The position numbers and the translations under genes were made by a program. The notes beneath the pieces were generated by a model. It made no database searches. It was not told the origin of the DNA and was given only the letters and a program-made list of their open reading frames with translations. Shown in pieces: positions 23,456 through 36,927 of a stretch of DNA of 64,000 nucleotides. Each line of letters starts with the position of its first letter. Positions within the stretch are counted from its first letter, which is position 1. Origin of the DNA: Sphagnum compactum (Eukaryota > Bryophyta > Sphagnopsida > Sphagnales); NCBI GenBank assembly GCA_965153455.1, contig OZ234496.1, positions 9,013,863-9,077,862 of the forward strand. The letters run 5' to 3'.

Positions 23456-26400
23456 TTCTTAAACCTAATATACCCTAATGAAGCACATACTTGGAACATA
23501 ATATACATCTGAAAAAACATTATGATACCATTGGGTATATGTAAGCTATACCCGCACAATTTTTAGGCTTTTAAAAATAAATTAAAAAGTAAAATTCTAT
23601 TGTATTTGAAAATTGTACTACCTAATAGTTTCAAAGTTTGAACATTTTTTTTAAATTCTTACTAAATAAATTAAAAGTAGATACTCGTGTTTTTTTTTAC
23701 CCCAACCCTGTGTATATGATAGGGATTTATTTACCTGCACCCTACCCATCTACCAAAAATTATAATGTTTTATACCCAGAACCTAACCTGATGACGAAAA
23801 ATCGGTCCTAATATACCCTTGGGTACGATATATCAAAACACACACAACACCGGTGTTAGACCCTAGTATACCCGCACAACACCAAAATACCCCACCAGGC
23901 AGGGTCTTTGTAAACACGTTCTATGTGACGCCGGGTATGAAAGGAAAAAGTGGAAAAAAAAGGAAAAAAGACGCAACAATTATGCTCTATAAAGGCTACC
24001 TCTAAATACATTACAAATTTTCTGTAGGTCGTCACGATTATTGAAAAGTCCTCAAGAGAGTGCACACAAAAGCCAGGTATATGATCTATGTACTAGATTT
24101 TGTCATTACATGTTGTATGAATAATTTTCTTAATGCACATTTCAAATAAGGTTTTTTATTTCAATTTTATGGCAAATGCACAAGAAGATTTAGCCAAATT
24201 TGTTTATAGACCAAAGATGAAATTAATTTTTTTTTTTGAGAATCCTTTTATATTTTGGCTACTTGTTTAGGGTCATTTTTTTTTTCACAAAATTTCCTTT
24301 GTATGTTTTAGAATTAATTTTTTTTCCAAGTCAAATTAATAAAAAAAATTACCACCACCAACCGCCCCCCCCCTAAAACACCGATTTCAAGGCAAAACAT
24401 AAGGAGAGTGATTATAAGAGTCCTATCCATCTTCCAATTGCCAAGACATATTTTGTTAGACTCTAATCCCTTGTCTCTTCCTTACCCAAACTCCAAAATA
24501 ATAATACTTTTCATCCAAATCTTCACTATTTGAAATGGGCAAAGCTCAAACTTCTAGAGGATTTTATTCTCCCCAATTTTCCATTCCTGATTTAGTCAGG
24601 AATTGGAAACTCTCCTTTTTAGAATTGAGAACTTCAAGTAACATGTGCACTCTTGGTTACATTAAGCTCAATCTATGTACTCCCCCAACTTCATCACCTA
24701 GTTTGTTTTGTCATGTCATTCGTGGATGTGAAGTTCATCCATGAACATCAACATTTCATCCATAAAATACTCCGAAGACTTATATCCCTCTATTCAATTT
24801 CCATTGCTTTTACATCACTAGCATCAAGATCTTAGATGTGTGACCAAATATCTCATTTGGTACTTTCTTCTTATACAAAGATCAAAGGAAAACCATTAAT
24901 CAAGAAGTTAGGCCAATTTTTTTGCCAAGGGACTATTAAGCTCAACCCCTTTTCAAATGTCAAGTTTGTATAGATTTAATTTAGAGAATTTGGGGTAGGG
25001 TGATTGTCACTAAAACCAAACCGAGGAAATAAATTTTTTTTTGGGTACTTCTTTACACATGTGTATATTATCAAAACCCTAGCCTTCAACTCACAACCAA
25101 TCCTAACCTTTAGTTTGTGACCAAGGCTAGGGCATGAAAATGGGAATAAGCTAGGAGAATGCCTTGGGATTCAAACACATTCCCACAATTGTGGAAACCT
25201 GTAAGCAAAACAATCCTAAACACTTCTAAGTGAAAACCACTTTGAAAGTTATAATTGAACTGAATCATAAATCTTTGGGACAAAAACATAAATAGTAAAT
25301 ATAATCCAAATTGGCCTTCAACATATTCTTGAAGCATAAACTACAAAAGTGGGTTTCCATTCTCCATTTGGAATTGTGAGGTAATTAAAGGTAAAAGCAT
25401 GGTTAGGTGGCTCACTTTTGACATTTTGAAAACTTCACATTTACACCAGGTACAATTTTTGCAATTGGGTGAAAGCACACTACGTGGCCACTTTAGGCAA
25501 GAAAATGTACTTTTTTGAGTATATTTTGGTTTATTTTGGGGGTAGTTTTTCTTTGATTTCATCTAGCATTTTGATAAACATATAAAATGGATTTTGATAC
25601 AAAGGCCTCCAACATAATTCTTGTCATTTTTCAAATGAAAATAATTTTTCAACAATTTTTTTTTTCAACACACTTATGCTCGTTTGAATGAGAAACTTGT
25701 CTAGATGTTTTTTTATGAAATCAAATGAATCAAACTTTTCAATTGTTATTGAAATGGTACAATTAATTCGTATTCAATATATGACTAAATACTTCATCAA
25801 GTTTTGCAATTATTTGAATCAATTTAAAGTATATTTGCACTTTGCAATACATCGTGACAACATCTAAATTCTCACAAATATACTTTTTAATCATTTAATA
25901 TTAATCAAAAAATGTAACTTCCTTTGACAATTACATTATTTGGCTATTGAACTACCTTAATTTGAGTATAATTTATGAAAACCTCTGTTAGTACTGGTTT
26001 GGTGAAAGTTGAAAGTTGCATACTTTCGAAAAACAATATTTGTGACTACAATTTTTGGCCACCGTAATGTGCTTTCACCCAACTATCAAACTATAAATCC
26101 TATAATTATCCCCTACACTTTTGGTCACAAATATATTAAGCCACCCTATATATATTCTTAGACATGTGATTGGTCCAAAAAATTCATGTGAAAGATTGAA
26201 AAATGTCAATGTGAAATGGAAAAAATTGATGAAAATCATGGTGTTTAAAATTTTAGATTAATTTCTTTTGTATTGTGAAACTGTTAATGCATCTTATTTC
26301 AAATCTTCATTTGATGGTGGCTTATTTTATTTATTTTTGACACTATTATGACATAATTTTGAATCCACATTTTTCACTTTTTTTATGTGACAAATGTAAT

Positions 26401-27160
26401 GTCATCATTTCAAAAATGACTCATAATTATAAGTGAATCACTTATTATGATTCACTTATAATTCATTATAATTTTAAATATGATTCCCATTAAAGTCTAT
26501 TACAACATGGATAATTTAAAATAAAATAAAAATAAATGTTCAATATGGCTTTATATTTTAAGTTCATTTACAATAAAAAAAACTAAAAATGTGATAGTCT
26601 AAATTACCCACCTAACCATATTTTCACTCTTAAATGGTCAATCCAATCAAATTGACCACAAAAACCTGAAAACATGGGTCCAATGACCTCCAAATAAACA
26701 TGTGATACAATGTTAAAAATTTATTTCAAGGTCTATAATTTTGCCTTTCAAAGTTCTTCAATCAATGGTGATTACACAAAAAATCAATATGCTTGCTAAT
26801 TTTGTGGATGGTTGAAACCCTTGATTAAAAGGCCACCTCCAAAATATTCTTGGCATCAACAAACTTTCCAGTTGATTTATAATTGAAAGGTCGATTGGCG
26901 ATATGGTGTCGTCAAACATTGTGCAACTATTGAATAACCTAACAAATGATAGGTTGTTTGTTCAACTATTTTGATAATTTTGTTTTAGGGATGGAAGAAA
27001 AAATTCAAACTAGATGGATGAATTGTTGTGCACATTGCAATATTACATCCAAGTAAACTTTTAAAAACTTTCTTAAGCTACCTATATACCTAGATTAAAC
27101 TACAATGATTAATATATCCTTAGATCTACTAATTGGAATTTAGATTTAAATTAACAACTT
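23456..27160. other. AT-rich spacer, no gene seen
   Basis: No domain or intact frame was recognised. A CpG-bearing patch near 23820-23950 (ATACCCGCAC repeated, CGCCGGGTATGAAAG) may be an old repeat copy. The rest is AT-rich. Confidence 0.55.
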
Positions 27161-27169
27161 CATAGAACT

Positions 27170-28560
27170 ATGCCTATTACCCTCATGGGTATGATAGCGC
27201 ATGGACATGAAGATGAGATATATGCACAATATTCCAATGAGTTGTGGCCAAATGATCCCAATTTCACAATTGGGTCCTTATTGTGGCTTTTGCAAACGTT
27301 GGAGGCAGTTTTAATTTCAGAGTTGAAATTATTGTTTGAGCACCCCCCATAGAACTCATTCTTCGCATGTTTCTTACAAGGGAAATCCCATTGTGTATGT
27401 GAATTATAGACCTCGGATTAGACTATTGGTGTTTGTCAAGAAGTTTTTGCTTCAAATGGATAACTATGTGAAGGACAAGAATAATTGACATTTGTTAACA
27501 TTTCTATCATTGTTGATGGTGAGGGATGTGTTTGAGGAGGTCAAATTGGGTTTTCTTGTAGTTCGCGATACACATGAGAATATCAATGGATGTTTAGGAT
27601 ATTTGTCAAAAAAGTTGAAGGAGGAGAACAATTACATTTTAGCAAATTTGATGAGGACTTTTATGATCTCACAGAAGAGACTGTTCATTCTTCAGTTGAT
27701 TTAATTAATTTAGGAGATTCCAGCTTTTAAATTTTGGGTTCTAGGTTGATTGAAGGATGGCCCTTAAACTTTGGTAGGGCATATTGATATGCTTCTATTT
27801 AGATTATTTGTTGATTCTTGTGATGTAATACAAAGTTTCCCCCACAAATCCTATTTGGAGTCCGACAAATGTGCCACCAATAAGATTGTGAAAAGCTAAT
27901 CTAAATGGGTCACCGAAGTTGCTTATTAAAGTCCCAAGCCCTGTTCCATACCACCCAATTTGGGGCAACATGTGTCAAGGTCAGTGGAGAGAGAAAAGTT
28001 CATAAATGCTAGACTATCCAAATACGTGGATTTCTGGAAGGTGGGAATTGCACAAAGTTTGACATATGAAATGAAGATGAAGCCGTATGTGGAGTACTAG
28101 GAGGATATCTTGTTGCATTTGTCAAGACCATTACCCCCTCAAAGTGTAACTTTTTTGGAAGGCTTTTGGCCTTCAAGCAATTGGAGGTCCAACTATGCCA
28201 GGGTTTTGTTGTCAACTATTATGGACGTTGTTGATGTAGAAGATCCAGTTTGACTTCCTTATTACGGGCTGAAAAACATGAGACCTTTAACTACATACAC
28301 CCCATTTAGAAATCTCAATGTTGGAGATTTTGTGCTTGTGAGACTGCACAATCCTGATCTTGTTACTTTTTAGATAGGAAGAGCAGAGGGTGTTGTGAAG
28401 GATGAGGAAAGTGAATATTTCAAGATGGTGAAGGTTCAATGGTGGGTTCCTATGAAGAAAGGATCGAAGTTGGATGAATGACATATGTATGAGAATTGTT
28501 GGAATGGCAAGTAGAAATGTAATTTAACAAACCTAGAACAATGGCTTGACATTTTAGTTA
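27170..28560 (+). mobile_element. Decayed transposon gene resembling DUF7869 proteins
   Basis: A protein can be followed on the + strand across several frames and stops. 27377-27700 reads through MDNYVKDKNN, stop, HLLTFLSLL, FEEVKLGFLVV, then RDTHENINGCLGYLSKKL (27561-27615). In the DUF7869 family the equivalent motif is GHTHEDID followed by a F..LSK.L helix, after a DN..xxNKN motif (family knowledge, from memory). Downstream, 27700-28560 keeps IPAFKFWVLG, LSRPLPPQS, WPSSNW, then a C-terminal block with VRLHNPDLVTF, GRAEGVVKDEES, KVQWWVPMKKGSKLDE and NLEQWLDI. A leading piece is at 27170-27349. Stops are mostly TGA and TAG where Arg, Gln or Trp is expected. The His of GHTHED survives but the Gly and acidic residues are altered, so it is inactive. 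Element ends were not found. Confidence 0.65.
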
Positions 28561-29685
28561 TTCTTTTTTATTTTTCTGCTTGGAAAAATACAAAAACAAG
28601 AGTCAAATTAGTATTCCAATTGTGTATGTTGATACAACTAAAGTTAATATTGATGTTGCTAATCCTTTAAACAATTTGTGAAGAATGTGGGTGACATCGA
28701 TGAAATTGTATATTTGCAATTTGTCAATGTTTTTTGTATCCATTGTAACGATTAGATTGTCATTTAATCTTTAAATTTTATTATTTGTGTTGTATAATTT
28801 CATAAATTTATTATTTGCAAAATTTTATTTGTGTACATTCTTAAAGACTAATGATTAATAATATATTTTGTTCCACCTTAACCCTAATCTCTAGTGGTCG
28901 CCATGCGTCACCTTTCCTCTTACATGGTATGTAAAGCCCCAAAAATAATGGATTTGTTATAACACATGAATAATAACTTTGCATGCATAGATGTTGTTAC
29001 CATTAGTGAATTGGTATGTTGTTCCTTGTTTGTATTTTAGAAAATTGAAATTTTAATTTCTCTTTATTGGGAGTATTTACTTGCGATTTTTTAATTTGAT
29101 ACTGTATTATGTTTCACTTATTGGGCACCAGGTGAAATACTACTTGATTTATATATGAAAATTAAAATGTAATCGATTGGCATGGTGTTTGTCATTGATG
29201 TATTAGATTCAAAAGATTGAGTTCCTTTTTTTCACTATAAATGGGAGTTGTGTCGTTTGGTTCTCATAACTAATAATTTATTATGTTTCACATGGTGCCC
29301 ATTAGGTGAAATTTCATTTAAAAAAGTTTTATGGTGTATATATATTTAATACGTACTGGTCCATTGATGTAGTTATAGCATTGTTGAATTGGCATCGCTC
29401 TCCTTGTTTGAAATTCAAAGGGTTAAGTTTTTTTATGTCACTAATGGAAGCGCTAACATTTAGTTTTTCATCACTCATGAAATTCATAGGGTGGTCTTAG
29501 ATTTGATATATAGTTTTTACACCGTGTGTACATGGGTGTTATCTTTTTGGAATTGTTGGTTACAAAGTTGTTTTTACTTGAAAATAACATATTTGAAAAA
29601 TATTGGAATTTGATATTCATGTAAAAAAATGATCATTAATTCATTGAATTTGGTAGCCACTAGGTGAAGTTCATTTTTTCCACTA
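28561..29685. other. AT-rich spacer, no gene seen
   Basis: Nothing recognised except a loosely repeated phrase, GGTGAAATACTACTTGAT near 29132 and GGTGAAATTTCATTTAA near 29304, each after a GTTTCAC and CACC block. This suggests a degenerate repeat of about 172 bp. Confidence 0.45.
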
Positions 29686-29689
29686 AGTT

Positions 29690-31125
29690 GCATAAAGTCC
29701 TAAATTAAATATGTGTTAAGTTCTAAACCTTGCACAACAACCTTAAAGGTTACCACACAAACTTTAGACCCTAAATCCAAAACCATTCAAGAACCTAAAG
29801 TTGCCCCTAAATAGTTCCACAACAACAACCTTCAAGGTTACCACACAAGGTTACCATATCGTAGAAGAAGAGTTATCTTTCAATAGTTGCACAACAACCT
29901 TAAAACCTACATCGTAATATCAAAACCCTAAACCTTAAACCATCAAAGAAAACCCCTAAACCTTTGCACAATAATGCCAAATCCTAAACCCTTGCATAGC
30001 AACCTTAAAGGCTATCACAAAAACTTTACACCCTAACACCAAAACCCTAAACCTTAACTTCAAAAACCTTAAACCTTAAACCATGAAAAGAAACCCCTAA
30101 AGACTTGCACAACAACGCTAAATCTTAAACCCTTGCACAACAACCCTAAAGGTTACCAAAAAAACCTTACACCCTAACACCAAAACCTTAAACCTTAGCT
30201 CCAAGACCCTAAACCCTAAACCATCAAAGAAAACCCCTAAGGACTTGCACAACAACATTAAATCTTAAACCCTTGCACAACAACCCTAGAGGCTACCACA
30301 AAAACCCAAAACCCTAAACCATCAAAGAAAACCCTTAAGGAGGTGCACAACAACATTAAATCCTATTCCCTTGCACAACAACCTTAAAGGTTACCGGAAA
30401 AACTTAAACCCTAACACCAAAACCCTAAACCCTAGCTCCAAGACCCTAAACCCTAAACCATGAAAGAATACCCCTAAGGACTTGCACAATAACACTAAAT
30501 CCTAAACCCTTGCACAAAAACCCTAAACCTTAACTTCGAGATTCTAAACCCTAAACCATGAAAGAATACCCCTAAGGACTTGCACAATAACACTAAATCC
30601 TAAACCCTTGCACAATAACCCTAAAGGCTATCACAAAAACCCTAAACCTTAACTTCGAGATTCTAAACCCTAAACCATAAAAGAAAACCCATAAGGAGGT
30701 GCACAACAACATTAAATCCTATTTCCTTGCACAACAACCTTAAAGGTTATTGCAAAAACCTTAAACCATAACACCAAAACTTTAAACCCTGACTCCAAGA
30801 CCCTAAACCCAAAACCATCAAAGAAAACCTTTAAGGATTTGCACAACAATGCTATTTAATTCTAAGCCTTGCACAACAACCCTAAAGGTTACCACAAAAA
30901 CACTACACCCTAACACCAAAACCCTAAACCCTAGCTTCAAGACCTTAAACCCTAAACCATGAAAGAAAACCCCTAAACCTTGGCACAACAACACCAAATA
31001 CTAAACCCTTGCACAACAACCCTAAAGGTTACCACAAAATCCCTACACCATAATAGCAAAACCCTAAACCCTAGCTCTCAAACCTCAAACCCTAAACCAT
31101 CAAAGAAAACCCCTAAGGACTAGTT
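29690..31125. repeat. Telomere-like minisatellite, about 139-bp units rich in CCCTAAA
   Basis: The block repeats a compound unit: ACCCTAAACCCTAAACCAT, (C/G)AAAGAAAACCCCTAAGGA, TTGCACAACAACNCTAAATC, then CTAAAGGTTACCACAAAAAC. The AAAGAAAACCCCTAA-type landmark recurs near 29949, 30088, 30227, 30325, 30466, 30565, 30683, 30822, 30965 and 31104, so most spacings are 139-143 with shorter variants of 98-118. CCCTAAA is the plant-type telomere repeat read on the C strand. Here it is diluted (CCTTAAA, CCCTAAT) and embedded in a longer unit, so this is an interstitial telomere-like satellite, not a telomere end. Confidence 0.93.
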
Positions 31126-31723
31126 TACTGTGTAATTTTCCATTTCAAAGAATCCTGAAGCCTGGTGGATGACCTCAACTATAACAGGAAATGGGTCCTG
31201 AACAGAGCCATATATTTCACATGACTGCAACACATATATGAGTTTAGAGGTACAAACGTTGCATTTTGTGCCACATGCTGTGACATGCTTAGCTCATGGC
31301 CACTTTGCAAGAGGTGATGGGTTCAAAAACCCATGAGATCCATGCTGGTACCCCTATGATATGAGTAATGGGGTCAACTGTCATTCTAGTTTTCAGAATC
31401 TAGTGGTTTAGTGACTCTGGGCAACTGCGCTCCTGCATTTAACAGGCCATTCAAACTGGTGTGCCTCTGAAAGGACTTTGTCATGTCCAAAGTCTGAAAT
31501 TTGAACCCGCTACATACATCTCCCACCTAATTTTATAATGAAATTAGACAAAGCACTTTCTTTAATGGGTAACTCCTGAACAAATGGTGTTAACTTTCAG
31601 AAATTTCAGTAACAAGGAATTTCATAATCCTTGTAATGCTGGTTTCTGAGTGACTAGCAACAGTTTACGATAGCTTGGTTTCAGATAATGAGATATATCC
31701 TTTTCTCATAAATGCTGGTGCAG

Positions 31724-32946
31724 TTGTTATTTGGAAATTTTGAGGGATGACTCAAGTTCAAGCAGGAGTGTGCTCATTATAATTGTGTGGGGTTGGTTGT
31801 CCAAACAGGTAAAATCTTCTGAAGTTTGTGGAGCATTTCCATCAACCAGGTCTCTATCAGTCATTTTTCCTTGGTACTTTTGTCACCTTCAACAAGGCCT
31901 CGTTGCATATTTTGACATTTACATATTCAACCGTTGTTTCATCTATTAGCAATGAATAAAATACTTCTGTGGATTTTGGCAGCGTGATGGAGGGGGAGGC
32001 ATCATTTCCACTCTTCTCACCAGAAATTATGGTGATGAACCCTTCTTTTCACCCAGCAGTTCCTTTTACTACCACCAATTAGAGTATTCCATGGAAAAGC
32101 TAATTTCTCCATTCCTCATGAGGCCAAGTACTCTGACATGAACTAACTTCCTAGTGACTCACATTCTTGTTCTTCTTCAGTAGGGGCCTGAAGGGAATTT
32201 TTGTCATGTACTTTCTTCACAGTATGTTGGCATCGTATGTTGTAGTGTCACTTTTGGAGAGGCATTACAATTGGTGGGCACAGAGGTGACTACAATTTTG
32301 TACCCTGACAAAACACACACAGACTTGTTCTTGCAAGTTTTTGTCGCAGACCCTCCTTATTGATTGGTTTATGTGTGTCAGAGGTGAGAAATTTTCCCAT
32401 TATGCAAAAGTCGAAAGCCCATCCCTTACTCTTTTGTTGTTCACCTCAGAATGAGTTTACCAGTGCCCAGCCCTTCGAATTAGTTGTGAAGCAAGTGAAG
32501 AGCTGGTTGTTTACCTGAGGGAACATAATTAGCTTCTTGACCAGAGCTCCACACGCTAAGATATTCTAGTTACACTTTCATGATGACCACAACCAGCTGA
32601 TGTATCAATCTTGATCTAATATTTGAGAGGATGTGGGCTGTCCAATGGACTAAGATAGTCTTACTTGGTATTCAAGAATAGAGGCATAATCTGTGAAGAA
32701 ATAGGATCTATTCTGAAGTGCAAGAACTTTCTTTAGGATGAGGTATTTCTGACATTTCAGGATCAAATGTATGGTGGTAAGGATGAGTTGCTAGCAGACA
32801 TTCTTTCAATTGTACATGTGGACAATGAACAAGCAAAAGCTGAAGATGCAGTAGCAATGATGTGCTGGTGTCTTGTGCCTGAAATTCTCTTGCAACTTGC
32901 CCATAAAGTCAGTCCATTCGGAACATCAGACTCCAATGTTCAATAG
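31724..32946 (+). other. Coding-like exons of an unrecognised gene
   Basis: Three segments look like exons. 31724-31808 follows a CAG and ends at GTAAAA; it encodes LEILRDDSSSSRSVLIIIVW and WLSKQ. 31983-32141 follows GGCAG; it encodes 52 codons including GGGGIISTLLTRNYGDEPFF and LEYSMEKLISPFLMRPS. 32761-32946 follows TTTCAG; it encodes 61 codons including GGKDELLADILSIVHVDNEQ, AKAEDAVAMMCWCLVPEILL and a TAG stop. Amino-acid content is that of a real helical protein, not random AT-rich translation. The phases of the three do not join directly, so exons are missing or it is a gene fragment. I cannot name the family. Confidence 0.35.
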
Positions 32947-34830
32947 GTCAGGATTTTTAAATGAAAAAAATTGTGCACATGAATTGAATGATTTCATTTG
33001 TCTCTCTGATGCTTAAATTCCAGTTGCAGGCGTAACCATGTGGCATGTAAAATTACTGAAAAAACACATATATAAGGACTTGGATCCTGTAACTTTCTTG
33101 CTCCCAACAGATGTTTTGCGTTTAGGTATGAAGGACTACCTAGTTCAAGGTTGGTCCCCATAAACAATGTGGTGCACACACTTGGGAAAAATAAGTAGAA
33201 AAAGCCAACTGCACAAGCTCCAATTGGCACATATATTTACCAAAGATCCTCCCCAAAGCAACCACTTAAAAAAGGGACATTGATAAAGGCAGGGTAGTGT
33301 GGTCAGGTCTGCATAGCCCACCCAGGGCTGAGCATGAAGGTACTAAATTTCAATTTGGGTTAGGTCTCACATGTGAACATCATATACACATGCAAGGTCT
33401 AGAGCTGGGTTCAAAGGGAGAATCAACATCTCGCCTTGAATGAAACCAGGCAGAAGGAAAAGGGCATAGACTGCTAGACGAATGAACTTGCTTATCCATC
33501 GACTACCAGTTATGTCAAAAAAGCAATGATGTCCATCAGTATATTGTTTTACCTTCATGTTTGAAGCAACATAATGAACTTCTTCATAACTGGCCAAACA
33601 GTATAGGAAACATATGTATGAGATTGCAGAGAAAACTCCACAAAAACATTTGAAGATAGCATGACAATGAGTGCAGTTGTAGCCTTATGAGTGTCCAAGA
33701 AAAGCTGCAATTAGAAATAGACTAGAAAAGAGGCTGCACCCAAGGTATCGAAGAAGGGTTAGGGTTAGTTGAGAGATCAAGTAGGCTTGAAATTCCAGAC
33801 AACAGGACTTATGCTGTTGTGAGTAGCCCAGCTTTAACTTTCTATATCTAAAACAATCCTAACCTTGTGCAATCTCGCTGCTTGGTGAAAGATTCTCTTC
33901 TCCTTCTCCACAATGCACTGAGTGCACTCCTCAGCATTTTCTCTCTGGAGTGTCATAGCTATGCCTCAGAAGCTGACAAGCTCTCTGGGATGATGTCTGC
34001 CTAGGTTGGATCCCAAGCACTCTGTAATAATGATTGCTGAGACTCCACATCCGCTCCTACCTTTGCTGCCAAATGCAATAATAGTCCATGTTATTAGACA
34101 CACAATAAGACTAGATGGTTTTAAATAAAATGGAAATGGAAGCTGGCTGCAGCTCCTTAGTCGCTGCAATTTTCTACCCGATTTTCTAAATGAGTCTATT
34201 TACCATGTCCAAAGGGTTTCTAAGTGCATGGGAACCTTCAACGTTGGTGTCTCCTCAAATCACTCTATACAAAATATAAGAATCTTCTGTAAGTTCACAA
34301 CACATTACATACAATTCGAGAACTTGCAAGTTCTCATCATGAGCTAATTTGCAACATCATCATCTCAGAGCTACCAGACACAACTGCGGGAGAGAGGAGC
34401 AAAATAGAGAAAGATTGATGACATAAATCTTTTGCTGCACCAAACCAGAGAGGTTTTAGGGATCCACAGGCTCATATGTATCATCACCTTGCATGAGTCT
34501 TGCGCTACTTATATTATTGTACTGAAAAGGATCCGTGTTTTGCAAACCATTGTTGGACATTTGAGAGGCTTTGCAATTCCATTTTCGATCAATTGTGTGT
34601 CTCTTCTTCCATTTCGTAGGGTTTAAGAAACGCTTGCGATCAGAAGTGGAGATGGACATGGGACACGTGAATCTATGGTGGAAGGAAGAACCGAAACCGC
34701 CCAACGCCGTAATACCTACTCATGTATGATGCTGCAACGTCCCATTGGCCGCCTGAAGGTTGTAGTTCGATCTGGAGTCGCTCCCAAACGAGGAATTCGA
34801 TGAGACAGACAATGCGTTGTTGAATGGACT
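32947..34830. other. No gene assigned
   Basis: Base composition is more balanced than in the AT-rich spacers and short frames occur on both strands, but none shows a domain. A dispersed GGGTTCAAAAACCC phrase lies just outside, near 31320. Confidence 0.4.
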
Positions 34831-35095
34831 GTGCAACCAAACTCTGTTACTTTTGTAGGGTGCTGAATGCATGTGCTAGCGTAGTAGTTGCACACTTGAA
34901 GAAGAGGGCAGATGTGATCATGAGCAGATCATTCAAAGTGGATGGGACGCAGGTGGTTGTAGCCTGGTTGACTGACATGTATGTGAAATGTGGGAGCATG
35001 GAGGAGGCTCAGAGAGTGTTCAACAAGTTGCCATCTCGAGATGTGGTCACTTGGAATGCAATGATATCGGGACATGTGCAAAATGGGGACAGAGA
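34831..35095 (+). pseudogene. PPR (PLS-class) relic 1
   Basis: From 34831 the sequence reads VQPNSVTFVG, a one-base shift, then VLNACASVVVAHLKK, a degraded stretch, and DMYVKCGSMEEAQRVFNKLP followed by SRDVVTWNAMISGHVQNG. These are the classic P/L/S repeat signatures of plant pentatricopeptide-repeat RNA-editing factors (organelle RNA binding, family knowledge). Only about two repeats survive, there is no E or DYW domain, and a frameshift near 34860 breaks it. It is a fragment, not a gene. Confidence 0.88.
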
Positions 35096-35457
35096 ATATA
35101 ATCAGACGTGTGTAGTGGAATTATTACAACACCATAGTTGAACATCAAGGAATGCAGCACTGTGGACCAAAGATGGTGTTGAGCTGGTGAAGGATTTCTG
35201 TTTGCTTGAAGTTGGCATTATACAGTGGTGAAAATAGAGAAGGTTTAAGATCATGATTGGTTTCTGGCCAAAATATCAATGACCAAGCACTTGCACATTT
35301 GTTTTTGCTTTCAAAATTCCATTTTGATGTACGCACCTTCTGTGCAAATATGATGAGTTGAGCAATAATCATCTTTCCCTTGATGTTGTTTGTCCATTGA
35401 GCTGTCTCCACTTCCCAGTACATTTTCTCACTAGAAGGAAAGTTGAATTTGTCACAG

Positions 35458-35591
35458 GTACTGGAAGGCAACAACAGGCACTGCAAACGTCTATGAAGGC
35501 TAGTAGTAATGATGGAACTCCAGGCTCATTTCTAACAATGGAGGAAGCTAGGCTTATTGAAACTTTGAACTTGGAGATGCATGAGCAATAA
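35458..35591 (+). other. Coding-like terminal exon, unrecognised
   Basis: After a GTCACAG acceptor the frame reads TGRQQQALQTSMKASSNDG, then SFLTMEEARLIETLNLEMH, EQ and a TAA stop at 35589-35591. The amphipathic acidic ending looks like a genuine protein C-terminus. No upstream exon in matching phase was found and the family is unknown. It lies between two PPR relics but is not PPR-like. Confidence 0.3.
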
Positions 35592-36927
35592 CTCTGATGC
35601 CATACCTTTAGGCAAGGACTATACATTACGCAAGACCTGATTTTGCAGCTAAGCTTTGTCAGGTGACTGTCTTCATCCCCTTCTCTTGGTAAGTGACCTG
35701 GGATTTAGGGTATCAAAGGTTTGTCTTACACACACAGAAGTCTATCCAAAGGACTTCCCAGCTGCATGTTGACAACCATTGGATTTGTCTAGACCATCTG
35801 CTTGTTGGGTAAAGATTACTGATAAGCACAACCTTCTCATTTAGGAGGACCAGAAATTTTGTTAACATTGGGAATACAGTGGCAATGCAATATGAAGGAT
35901 GGGGCTCTTTCTTCTGCACTTCTCTGCAAAGCTTTTTTTGGAAGCAGTTTACGTGATAAAACAATTTGGTCTTTTTGCAGTGCTTTGTTCTTGGGAGAGT
36001 TGCGTTTTAGCAAATGTTGTTATGGATATGTTCTGATTTTGCTTTGATGAGGCTTGGCTATGGATATGGAAAATTGGGGTGGCATGAGTGGGGCATTTCT
36101 AAAAGGTGGAGTGAGCAGATATTGTAATTGCACATATTGTCTCTGGCCCCGGATAGTAGATGGCCTCAAATTGAAGGTCAGCTCTTTCAGAGTGCTCCCC
36201 TGTTGACTTCACTGATTTTAGATTCTTGCCTACACACTGGTGTACTAGACTACTCAGTTATATGATCTCAAGCAAGAGTATAAAATTGTTGAAGAATGTG
36301 TGAGTTTCACAGAGGTTTAGGCTAGCATCCTCTTGTTGAGTAAATGGCCACTACTGAGGGCAAATAGGTCTGTCTTACACTATGTGGCAGGAGCATTCTA
36401 CTTTACAGTGAACATGTGCTTCCACCTTGGACAGGGCCATATCAACAATTTCACTTACAAGTTTGGTGACAAGTTTGGTGCTTTATGGCATAATATTTTG
36501 GCGAAGTTGGTGATTTTTGGTGATTCTTTTGATGATACATAAGTTTATGTAATTTATGTGCCGCAAAGCCACTCAACTGTGGAACTGCTGGTGGGTTTAG
36601 GTTACAAATCCCACTAGTCTGTTGTTCCAGAAACTGCATCAGAGCTATTTGGGCTCAAGAAATTTGGCATCTTGTATAGTGTCCTATGTGTTGCCAATCC
36701 TGTGGAGTCACTTGTGTTCTCAGACCTGGTTGCTGGAACACTCTATGGGATTTGTGTGGAACTGTTTATGTGACCATATTTATGTGGCTCTGGTAAAAAT
36801 AGCAACAGATTGTGTTTGAAGTGACCCCTGTTATAACCTCCTAAGTGCATCTCAATGTTGATTACTGAAACCTGTATGACCTTGCATAGCCCAAGCGTGC
36901 TTTCCTATGTCAGCACACTTGACATTA
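35592..36927. other. No gene assigned
   Basis: Mixed-composition sequence with short open frames on both strands (for example 36333-36542 +), none with a recognisable domain. It may contain more decayed gene fragments. Confidence 0.4.

Noticed and set aside
29690-31125. True telomere or chromosome end
   Set aside because: CCCTAAA units are interrupted and embedded in 139-bp repeats, with unique DNA on both sides.
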